A stretch of DNA of 8,052 nt. It comes from a bacterium. Lineage in GTDB: Bacteria; DYJV01; JALVYZ01. The translations under genes were made by a program, and so were the position numbers. Under the pieces are notes generated by a model, which saw only the letters and a program-made list of their open reading frames with translations, was not told the DNA's origin and did not search any database. This document shows, in pieces, positions 1 through 5,280 of this stretch (position 1 is its first letter; every line of letters starts with the position of its first letter). The DNA is taken from the NCBI GenBank assembly GCA_027037705.1, contig JALVYZ010000325.1, forward strand, positions 1-8,052. Direction: 5' to 3'.

Positions 1-280
1 CATAAGCTGAATCTGGTAATGACAGTGCACAGAAATATAACCCTTTTTTAGGATTTGTTTTGTCTCTTAATAATAAGTTGTTATCAATTGATGCAGCTGT
101 TTGAATTGCAGTTGCTTGATAAGGTGTATTAGCTGTAATTATTGCTGCAACTTGAGTTCCATAATATAGATAAACTCCACCAATACCACCTGTTGTAAAG
201 ATAATTCTTACCCTTTTAGCAAAAACATTAACACTAAATAAAAACATTAAGGCTAATAATACAGATACTACTCTTTTCAT
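1..280 (-). CDS. TAXI-family TRAP transporter solute receptor (N-terminal part, gene runs off the left edge)
   Basis: My own reverse-strand translation gives 93 codons from an ATG, open to the window edge. Residues 1-21 form a Sec signal peptide (MKRVV, a hydrophobic core, then a VFA-type cleavage site before KRVR) without a lipobox cysteine, so the product should be a free periplasmic protein. The mature start carries the TAXI hallmark: a beta strand followed by TTGGIGGVYLYYGTQVA and, about 20 residues on, QTAASIDNNLLL. TAXI receptors (TIGR02122 type, usually about 310-330 residues) capture small organic acids or amino acids and pass them to a fused DctQM-type membrane protein driven by an ion gradient. 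The membrane partner is not in this window. The start is fixed by an AAGGAGGG site five bases upstream. The family call is firm; the substrate cannot be read from sequence. Confidence 0.85.
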   Translation of the reverse strand, partial: MKRVVSVLLALMFLFSVNVFAKRVRIIFTTGGIGGVYLYYGTQVAAIITANTPYQATAIQTAASIDNNLLLRDKTNPKKGLYFCALSLPDSAY

Positions 281-285
281 GGTTT

Positions 286-293
286 CCCTCCTT
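286..293 (-). promoter_or_regulatory. Ribosome binding site of the TAXI receptor gene
   Basis: On the minus strand AAGGAGGG lies five bases before the ATG. It is close to the perfect anti-16S complement and settles the start codon. Confidence 0.8.
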
Positions 294-317
294 TTAAATT
301 ATTGTATACTTAATACA

Positions 318-347
318 AAAATATCATGTTTTAAAGATTTTTGTCAA
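318..347 (-). promoter_or_regulatory. Predicted sigma-70-type promoter of the TAXI receptor gene
   Basis: On the minus strand a consensus TTGACA (-35) is followed after 18 bases by TATTTT (-10), preceded by an extended -10 dinucleotide (TGA-TATTTT). This predicts a transcript start near 311 and a leader of about 30 nt, which fits the strong ribosome binding site. The -10 matches consensus at only four of six positions and AT-rich DNA yields chance matches, so the call rests mainly on the perfect -35 and the TG. Confidence 0.5.
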
Positions 348-395
348 ATGCTTTTTTAATGTATAAAATATATAAAATTGTAGTATCTAAATTCA

Positions 396-424
396 TTGAT
401 TTTTTTCTAAAAAAAATTTATATT
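396..424 (+). promoter_or_regulatory. Predicted promoter of the tRNA-Thr gene
   Basis: TTGATT (-35) and TATATT (-10) are separated by exactly 17 bases. The predicted start near 431 is only a few bases before the mature tRNA 5' end, leaving a very short leader for RNase P. Each hexamer matches consensus at five of six positions (-10) and four of six (-35). Confidence 0.5.
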
Positions 425-433
425 TTGTTACAT

Positions 434-505
434 GCTGGCATAGCTCAGCGGTAGAGCAGCTGATTCGTAATCAGCAGGTCAGGGGTTCAAATCCCCTTGC
501 CAGCT
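434..505 (+). tRNA. tRNA-Thr, anticodon CGU
   Basis: A full cloverleaf can be folded by eye. The seven-base acceptor stem GCTGGCA/TGCCAGC is perfect, the D stem is GCTC/GAGC, the anticodon stem is GCTGA/TCAGC around loop TTCGTAA (anticodon CGT at 466-468), and the T stem is AGGGG/CCCCT around TTCAAAT. The 72-nt length is that of a class I tRNA with a small variable loop. It reads the ACG threonine codon. The discriminator base is T and the 3' CCA is not encoded (TGA follows), so CCA must be added after transcription. No terminator hairpin follows; the next gene downstream on the same strand is pyk. Confidence 0.95.
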
Positions 506-586
506 GAATATAATGTTAAAAAATTGTACAAAATCTACTACTTAGTACTACTATTTAAATTTAAATACATATATTACATCTTAATT

Positions 587-638
587 TTTATAAAATTTTT
601 TAATCTAAATAATAAAAAATTGACTTTATAAAATTTTT
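587..638. repeat. Two copies of a 14-bp AT-only direct repeat upstream of pyk
   Basis: TTTATAAAATTTTT occurs at 587-600 and again at 625-638, a shift of 38 bp. Each copy contains a TATAAA that could serve as a -10 element, but neither has a convincing -35 at the right distance. It could be a tandem promoter or simply low-complexity DNA. Confidence 0.3.
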
Positions 639-654
639 ATGAAAAAACAGCAAT

Positions 655-2076
655 ATGAAAAGAACAAAAATTATAGTAACAGTTGGTCCCTCCATTGAAA
701 AATACGAAACAATTCAAAAATTAATCACTCTTGGTGTTGACGCTTTTAGATTCAACTTTTCACATAGCAATCTTGAATGGCATAAAAAAATGTTAGAAAT
801 TATTAGAGAAATAGCTGATAAAAAAAATAAAATTGTTACAACAATAATGGATTTGTCTGGACCTAAAATAAGAATTGGCAATCTAAAAAAACCAATTCAT
901 GTAAAAATGGGAGATATAATAAATTTATATTACGGAGATTTTATAGGAAAAGGAAATATAATTCCTCTAAATGTAAAAGAAGTTTTTGATTCAATAAAAA
1001 AAGGAGATATCTTTTATATAGCTGATGGAACTGTAAAACTAAAGGTTTTAAAAAATAATGAAAATGAAATATCAGCTAAAGTTTTATCTTCTGGGGTAAT
1101 TTCATCTAAAAAAGGTTTAAATTTTCCTAAAATTTCATTAAATATTCCAGCTTTAACTGAAAAAGATAAACAAGATTTAAAATTTGGCATTGAACAAGAA
1201 TTTGATATAATAGCTTTATCATTTGTTAAAAATGAACAAGATATCATTGATGCTAAAAATATTTTAAAACAGTATAATTCTGATATTCCAATTATTGCAA
1301 AAATAGAAAAAAATGAAGCTGTAAAAAATATTGATAAAATATTGAATATAGCAGATGGAGTAATGATTGCAAGAGGTGATTTAGGAATTGAAATTGATAT
1401 GGAAAAAGTTCCATTAGTGCAAAAAATGATAATAAAAAAAGCAAATAATCAGTCAAAACCTGTAATAACAGCAACCCAAATGCTAACATCAATGATAAAT
1501 CATTCCAAACCAACAAGAGCTGAAGTTTCAGACATTGCAAATGCAGTGCTTGATGGTACTGATGCAGTAATGTTATCAGATGAAACAACTGTAGGAAAAT
1601 TTCCAATAGAAGCGGTAAAAGTAATGATAAAAACAATAAAACAAGCTGAAAAGATATATCCATACTATTACTATTATGGAATTAATAAAAATATTAATAT
1701 TTATAATGCTATCGCTGAAACAGCTGCAAGATTATCAGATGAATTAAAAGCAGATGGGATTGTTGTCTTTACCAAAACAGGAGCAAGTGCAAGAAGAATA
1801 GTAAAAAATAAACCTAAATGTAAGATCTTAGCAATCTCTCCTGAGGAAAAAATTTTAAGAAGATTAAATATATCATGGGGAGTAACTCCATATATGAAAA
1901 GCAAAGAAACTACAAATGCAGATGAGCTTTTAGTAGATTTTTTAAAAAAATCTGAAAAAGAATTTGGAAGAGACAATATTTTTATTGTTACAATAGGCTA
2001 TCCGGCAGGAATTCCAAATTCAACAAATGTTATAAGAACTATAAGAAAACAAGATTATGAATATTTCCTCAATTAA
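655..2076 (+). CDS. pyk: Pyruvate kinase, predicted potassium-independent type
   Basis: This enzyme transfers phosphate from phosphoenolpyruvate to ADP in the last step of glycolysis. The 473 residues match the usual bacterial length (about 470), without the C-terminal PEP-utiliser domain of Bacillus-type enzymes. Visible family motifs are KIIVTVGP (5-12), RFNFSHS with catalytic Arg32 and Asn34, the B-domain hinge DLSGPKIR (66-73), IIAKIEKNEAV with the catalytic Lys216, ARGDLGIEI (239-247), ITATQML with Thr272, PTRAEVSDIANAVLDGTDAVMLSDET, and the C-terminal effector-site loop TKTGASARR (373-381). Position 71 is Lys, flanked by Leu67 and Ile74. That is the residue set known from potassium-independent pyruvate kinases; dependent enzymes have Glu, Thr and Thr there. 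The metal-site segment reads SDET where SGET is usual, and a run of five tyrosines sits at 337-341. The start is supported by N-terminal alignment with known enzymes, although no ribosome binding site is visible. The ABC ATPase gene follows after 10 bases. Confidence 0.97.
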   Translation: MKRTKIIVTVGPSIEKYETIQKLITLGVDAFRFNFSHSNLEWHKKMLEIIREIADKKNKIVTTIMDLSGPKIRIGNLKKPIHVKMGDIINLYYGDFIGKGNIIPLNVKEVFDSIKKGDIFYIADGTVKLKVLKNNENEISAKVLSSGVISSKKGLNFPKISLNIPALTEKDKQDLKFGIEQEFDIIALSFVKNEQDIIDAKNILKQYNSDIPIIAKIEKNEAVKNIDKILNIADGVMIARGDLGIEIDMEKVPLVQKMIIKKANNQSKPVITATQMLTSMINHSKPTRAEVSDIANAVLDGTDAVMLSDETTVGKFPIEAVKVMIKTIKQAEKIYPYYYYYGINKNINIYNAIAETAARLSDELKADGIVVFTKTGASARRIVKNKPKCKILAISPEEKILRRLNISWGVTPYMKSKETTNADELLVDFLKKSEKEFGRDNIFIVTIGYPAGIPNSTNVIRTIRKQDYEYFLN

Positions 2077-2086
2077 GTAAATCGTA

Positions 2087-2827
2087 ATGAGTGAACTTCT
2101 ATATAAAATTGACAATCTTAAATACAACCTTGATTCTTTTATTTTAGAATTAAAAGATTTTTATATAGAAAGTAATCAAAAAATTGCCATTTTAGGTGAA
2201 AATGGTTCTGGTAAAACTACATTATTGAATATTCTTTCAGGTTTTTACAAAACAAATAAAAAAGTTAAAGTTCTTGAAAAATTTATAGAAGATATTCCTC
2301 CAAAAATTAGAAGTAGGAGAATTGCATACCTACCTCAATTTTCAGAAGTGTTATTTAATTTTACAGTATTTGAAACAGTTTTAATGGGAAGATTTCCTAA
2401 TATTGATGGTTATCATTTTACTGAAAATGATATAAAAAAAACTGAAGCTATAATTAAAAAATTTAAATTAGAAAATTATAAAAATAGACAATTTACCAAT
2501 CTGTCTGGTGGCGAAAAAAAAAGAGTTATGCTTGCGAGAATATTTAATCAAGAAAGTGATATCTTTCTTTTAGATGAACCTTTTGCAATGTTAGATGTAA
2601 AACACTCAATTCATTTGATTAAAATTTTAAAGGAAACAACAAAAACTGTAATTTGTATTATTCATGACATAAATTTAGGAATTAATCTGTTTGATCGATT
2701 TATTTTTTTAAAAAAAGGGAAGATAATTTATGATATTAACAGGGAGGAATTAAATGAAAATATATTATCAAATGTTTTTGAAGTTAACTTTAAGTGTGTT
2801 GATAATTACTTTTTCTTTGACCTTTAA
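2087..2827 (+). CDS. ABC transporter ATP-binding protein, iron-chelate/cobalamin (FecE/BtuD/FhuC) type
   Basis: This cytoplasmic ATPase powers import of a metal chelate, heme or corrinoid through a BtuC/FecD-type permease. All ABC motifs are intact in 246 residues: Walker A GENGSGKTT (37-45), Q-loop Gln84 in YLPQ, signature LSGGEKKR (139-146), Walker B IFLLDEP with Glu164, D-loop MLD (168-170) and H-loop His193. The MGRFPN segment (100-105) just after the Q-loop is typical of the FecE/BtuD subfamily. The C-terminal tail (about 212-246) also looks like the family, so the protein is complete even though its last 74 nt are shared with the next gene in another frame. The start lies 10 bases after pyk with no good ribosome binding site, suggesting readthrough expression from pyk. 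No permease gene is adjacent. Substrate among Fe-siderophore, heme and cobalamin cannot be decided. Confidence 0.9.
   Translation: MSELLYKIDNLKYNLDSFILELKDFYIESNQKIAILGENGSGKTTLLNILSGFYKTNKKVKVLEKFIEDIPPKIRSRRIAYLPQFSEVLFNFTVFETVLMGRFPNIDGYHFTENDIKKTEAIIKKFKLENYKNRQFTNLSGGEKKRVMLARIFNQESDIFLLDEPFAMLDVKHSIHLIKILKETTKTVICIIHDINLGINLFDRFIFLKKGKIIYDINREELNENILSNVFEVNFKCVDNYFFFDL
2741..2747 (+). promoter_or_regulatory. Ribosome binding site of the binding-protein gene, inside the ATPase gene
   Basis: AGGGAGG lies about six bases before the ATG at 2754. It is a strong site placed inside the upstream coding sequence, and it decides the start codon and so the length of the overlap. Confidence 0.75.
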
Positions 2828-3572
2828 TCTATACTCATATAATCGTGCTATAATCATATCACCTGCAGTGTCTGACATTTTTTTAAAGTTACATCTTGAA
2901 GATAAAGTAGTTGGTGTTACAAAACATATTAAGGGATTTAAAAATGCTGTTAAAGTAGGCACTCACATTAAACCTAATCTTGAAATTATAAAATCATTAA
3001 ATCCAGATATTATAATTATTTCTTCTTACAGATTTTTTCCAAAAGATTTCGTCAATAAATTCAATGCAAGGATTTATGTTTATAATCCATACACTTTAAA
3101 ACAAATTTTAGATAATATTTTAGAAATAGGTAAATTATTCAACAAAGAAAAGGAGAGTCAGCAATTAATAGCAAAATTAAAAGAAAAATTATTGCAAGTG
3201 AAAAATTTAAAATATCACCCTAAGGTGGTTTATGAAATTATGCAAAATCCATATATTTTAGCTGGTCAAAAAAATATAATATCAGATATAATTAAAACTG
3301 CTGGTGGAAAAAATATTATAAAAGTTAATAAAAAATTAGTTAAATTTTCCCAAGAAAAAGTTAGATTTCTAAATCCAGATATTTATATCTACCAAGTTGG
3401 TCCTATGAATAAAAATCCTTTAAACCCACTAAAAAGAGTATGGTTTAAAGGATGCAAATTTAAAGTGTTAAAAGTAAATGAAATAAATTTTGCACGTCCA
3501 AACACACAATCTTTTGATAATGTGTTATTTCTAAATAAATTTTTTTATAAAATTTTTAATGAAAAAAATTAG
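2754..3572 (+). CDS. Periplasmic metal-chelate/cobalamin-binding protein (BtuF/FecB type)
   Basis: This is the periplasmic receptor of an iron- or B12-type ABC importer (Peripla_BP_2 fold, 272 residues). Residues 1-28 form a Sec signal peptide: basic start, a hydrophobic stretch from about 11 to 24, and a probable cut after NLYS. There is no lipobox cysteine, so it is predicted soluble in the periplasm. Family landmarks are an AIIISPAVSDIFLKL opening, KVVGV, VGTHIKPNLEIIKSLNPDIIIIS (67-89), a long interlobe helix around 113-150, and FSQEKVRFLNPDIYIY (198-213). Glu77 and Glu201 fall where BtuF-like proteins place the two glutamates that dock on the permease arginines. The start overlaps the ATPase gene by 74 nt and is supported by a strong ribosome binding site and by the signal peptide. 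The 3' end overlaps the convergent gene by 17 nt. The ligand is unknown. Confidence 0.87.
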   Translation: MKIYYQMFLKLTLSVLIITFSLTFNLYSYNRAIIISPAVSDIFLKLHLEDKVVGVTKHIKGFKNAVKVGTHIKPNLEIIKSLNPDIIIISSYRFFPKDFVNKFNARIYVYNPYTLKQILDNILEIGKLFNKEKESQQLIAKLKEKLLQVKNLKYHPKVVYEIMQNPYILAGQKNIISDIIKTAGGKNIIKVNKKLVKFSQEKVRFLNPDIYIYQVGPMNKNPLNPLKRVWFKGCKFKVLKVNEINFARPNTQSFDNVLFLNKFFYKIFNEKN

Positions 3573-4056
3573 CAATTGAATTCCAATCAAATTTTTTTGC
3601 TAATTTTAATGCTTCATCTTTATCCATATTTTCAAATGTAAAAGCTAATACTGAAATACATTGTTGAGGATTTTTATTTAAACAAACAAAAATTCCTCCA
3701 CTTTTATCTATTTTATTCATACTAATCCCTGCTGGAAATCCATTTATTTTTGTTGTTTTTAAATACATTTCATTTGTTTCCATCTGTATATTAGCTGAAA
3801 ACTGTGACCAATATCCCATTGCCTGCATTCCTGAAAAAACTGCAACAGTGAAATTTTTCTTTCCTTTTGTGTATTCTTTTGATGCAGTTACTATCTGTCC
3901 CATATTGCTACTCATATTCATTCCATTACATTTTTCTGCTTTCCAGCCATTTAAATTTTTTAATTTTGAACATAATTTTTGATAAGTTGGTAAGCTTTCA
4001 GCAAATAATGAAAAAGAAATAAAAACAAATAATAAAATTCCAAATAATTTTCTCAT
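3556..4056 (-). CDS. Small exported protein of unknown function with four cysteines
   Basis: I do not recognise a named family. The 166-residue product begins with a clear signal peptide (MRKLF, a hydrophobic core, SLFA cut before ESLP, about residue 19). The mature part of about 147 residues has four cysteines (29, 43, 125, 133), enough for two disulfides, and no transmembrane segment or lipobox. The N-terminal half contains LNGWKAEKCNGMNM (35-48) and a TASKEYTKGKK stretch; the rest reads as alternating strands (FTVAVFSG, KTTKINGFPAGISM, GGIFVCLN) ending in a helix with DWNSIANFFH. This pattern resembles compact beta-rich periplasmic proteins, but that is only an impression. A GGAGGAGGAG site just upstream supports the start. 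It is transcribed against both flanking operons. Methionines are frequent in the mature protein. Confidence 0.78.
   Translation of the reverse strand: MRKLFGILLFVFISFSLFAESLPTYQKLCSKLKNLNGWKAEKCNGMNMSSNMGQIVTASKEYTKGKKNFTVAVFSGMQAMGYWSQFSANIQMETNEMYLKTTKINGFPAGISMNKIDKSGGIFVCLNKNPQQCISVLAFTFENMDKDEALKLAKKFDWNSIANFFH
3565..3607. terminator. Possible bidirectional terminator between the converging genes
   Basis: A perfect 10-bp inverted repeat, AAAATTAGCA (3565-3574) and TGCTAATTTT (3598-3607), encloses a 23-nt loop that has its own small ATTG/CAAT pairing. On the minus strand the stem runs directly into seven T residues. On the plus strand the T tract is only four bases and is part of the stem. 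The stem is AT-rich with two G-C pairs and a long loop. It lies in the last codons of the minus-strand gene, whose stop codon falls just beyond, so a minus-strand stop here would be awkward. Weak call. Confidence 0.3.
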
Positions 4057-4060
4057 ATTT

Positions 4061-4070
4061 CTCCTCCTCC
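4061..4070 (-). promoter_or_regulatory. Ribosome binding site of the small exported protein gene
   Basis: On the minus strand GGAGGAGGAG ends four bases before the ATG. The triple GGA repeat offers two overlapping well-placed sites. Confidence 0.75.
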
Positions 4071-4124
4071 AATCTTATAGTTCCAATCAATTACATTATT
4101 TTTTTATTTTATTCAACAAAAAAT

Positions 4125-4153
4125 TTGACTATTAAAAAAAACACTGTTATATT
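4125..4153 (+). promoter_or_regulatory. Strong predicted promoter of the cfa-fliI operon, giving a leaderless transcript
   Basis: TTGACT (-35) is followed after exactly 17 bases by TATATT (-10), preceded by an extended -10 TG (TGT-TATATT). Each hexamer matches consensus at five of six positions. The predicted start is at or next to 4160-4161, exactly the ATG proposed for cfa. The absence of any ribosome binding site before that ATG agrees with a leaderless mRNA. Confidence 0.65.
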
Positions 4154-4160
4154 TTTATTA

Positions 4161-5279
4161 ATGTATATCTATAAAAAAATCATTAACTCTCTTCTAAACA
4201 AATCAGGAATTACTATTAATGGAACATCTCCATGGGACATTCATATTAAAAATGAAAATTTCTATAAAAGAGTGTTTTTTAATGGTTCTTTAGGATTTGG
4301 AGAAGCTTATATTGATGGATGGTGGGAGTGTGAAGCCATTGATGAATTAATTTATAGATTGTTAAAATCAAAATTAGATAAGAATATATTTGGTTTAAAA
4401 CATGATATTCTAAACAATTTAAGAGCTAAATTTTTAAACCTTCAAAAAAAATCAAAAGCTTATGAGATTGGGGAAAAACATTATGATAGAGGCAATGAAC
4501 TTTTTGAAAACATGCTTGATAAATATATGAATTATAGTTGTGCTTATTGGAAAAATGCTGAAAATCTTGATGAAGCTCAAATAAATAAAATGGATTTAAT
4601 TTGCAAAAAAATTTATCTTGAAAAAGGACAAAAAATTTTAGATATAGGTTGTGGTTTTGGCGGATTTTTAAAATTTGCTGCAGAAAATTATGATGTAAGT
4701 GGTGTAGGAATAACAGTATCAAAAGAGCAGTTTAATTTTGCAAAAGAATTTTGTAAAAATTTACCTATTGAGATAAGACTTGATGATTATAGAAATTTAT
4801 CTAAAAAGGAAAAATTTGATCATGTTATTTCAATAGGTATGTTTGAACATGTAGGTTATAAAAATTATAGAAAATTTATGAAAGTTGTTTCTTCTGTTTT
4901 AAAAGATAATGGACTTTTTTTATTACATACAATTGGGACAGATACTTCAGTTAAAGCCACAGATCCATGGATAAATAAATATATTTTCCCAAATGGAATG
5001 CTCCCATCACCAAAATATATTGCAAAAGCAATAGAAGGAATTTTTAAAATAGAAGATTGGCATAATTTTGGGATAGATTATGATAAAACTTTAATGGCAT
5101 GGTATAAAAATTTTAACAACTACTGGAGCAAAAATTTTAAAGAAGAAAATAAATTTTACAGGATGTGGAAATATTATTTACTTATTTGCGCAGGAGCATT
5201 TAGAGCAAGGAATATCCATTTATGGCAGATTGTTTTATCCAAAAATGGTGTAGATGGAGGATATGTTTCAATAAGATAA
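4161..5279 (+). CDS. cfa: Cyclopropane-fatty-acyl-phospholipid synthase
   Basis: The enzyme uses S-adenosylmethionine to add a methylene bridge across double bonds of membrane phospholipid acyl chains, at the inner face of the membrane. The 372 residues align with E. coli Cfa (382) nearly end to end. Landmarks are SLGFGEAYIDGWWEC (43-57), EKHYDRGNELF (105-115), YSCAYW (125-130), the SAM-binding DIGCGFGG (161-168), GMFEHVG (226-232), LLHTIG (254-259), DPWINKYIFPNG (268-279), DYDKTLMAWY (306-315) and CAGAFRAR (343-350). Cys127, Glu229, His256 and Tyr307 occupy the positions of the bicarbonate-binding residues of the E. coli enzyme, so it should be active. I chose the ATG here over an upstream in-frame TTG at 4125 because that TTG is itself the -35 element and alignment starts at this ATG. 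fliI begins one base after its stop codon. Confidence 0.95.
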   Translation: MYIYKKIINSLLNKSGITINGTSPWDIHIKNENFYKRVFFNGSLGFGEAYIDGWWECEAIDELIYRLLKSKLDKNIFGLKHDILNNLRAKFLNLQKKSKAYEIGEKHYDRGNELFENMLDKYMNYSCAYWKNAENLDEAQINKMDLICKKIYLEKGQKILDIGCGFGGFLKFAAENYDVSGVGITVSKEQFNFAKEFCKNLPIEIRLDDYRNLSKKEKFDHVISIGMFEHVGYKNYRKFMKVVSSVLKDNGLFLLHTIGTDTSVKATDPWINKYIFPNGMLPSPKYIAKAIEGIFKIEDWHNFGIDYDKTLMAWYKNFNNYWSKNFKEENKFYRMWKYYLLICAGAFRARNIHLWQIVLSKNGVDGGYVSIR

Positions 5280-5280
5280 A

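Noticed and set aside
620-632. TTGACT and TATAAA as a pyk promoter
   Set aside because: The two elements nearly abut, and no -10-like hexamer occurs 16-18 bases after TTGACT; no acceptable -35 precedes the TATAAA.
294-654. Riboswitch, CRISPR or small ORF in the intergenic stretches around the tRNA
   Set aside because: Apart from the tRNA, promoters and short AT repeats there is no spaced repeat unit, no structured GC-containing leader and no ORF with a ribosome binding site.
1014-1976. Long open frames on the minus strand opposite pyk
   Set aside because: They lie opposite a strongly conserved enzyme, show no family motif, and have skewed Leu/Phe/Ser-rich compositions typical of antisense shadows.
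2768-2962. Minus-strand open frame across the ATPase/binding-protein overlap
   Set aside because: It is short, has no start signal, and is explained by the two plus-strand genes.
4125-4160. Upstream TTG start for cfa adding 12 residues
   Set aside because: The TTG is part of the predicted -35 hexamer, no ribosome binding site precedes it, and E. coli Cfa aligns well from the ATG at 4161.
4426-4722. Minus-strand open frame opposite cfa
   Set aside because: Composition is low-complexity and His/Phe/Leu-rich, there is no ribosome binding site, and it is entirely opposite a conserved gene.
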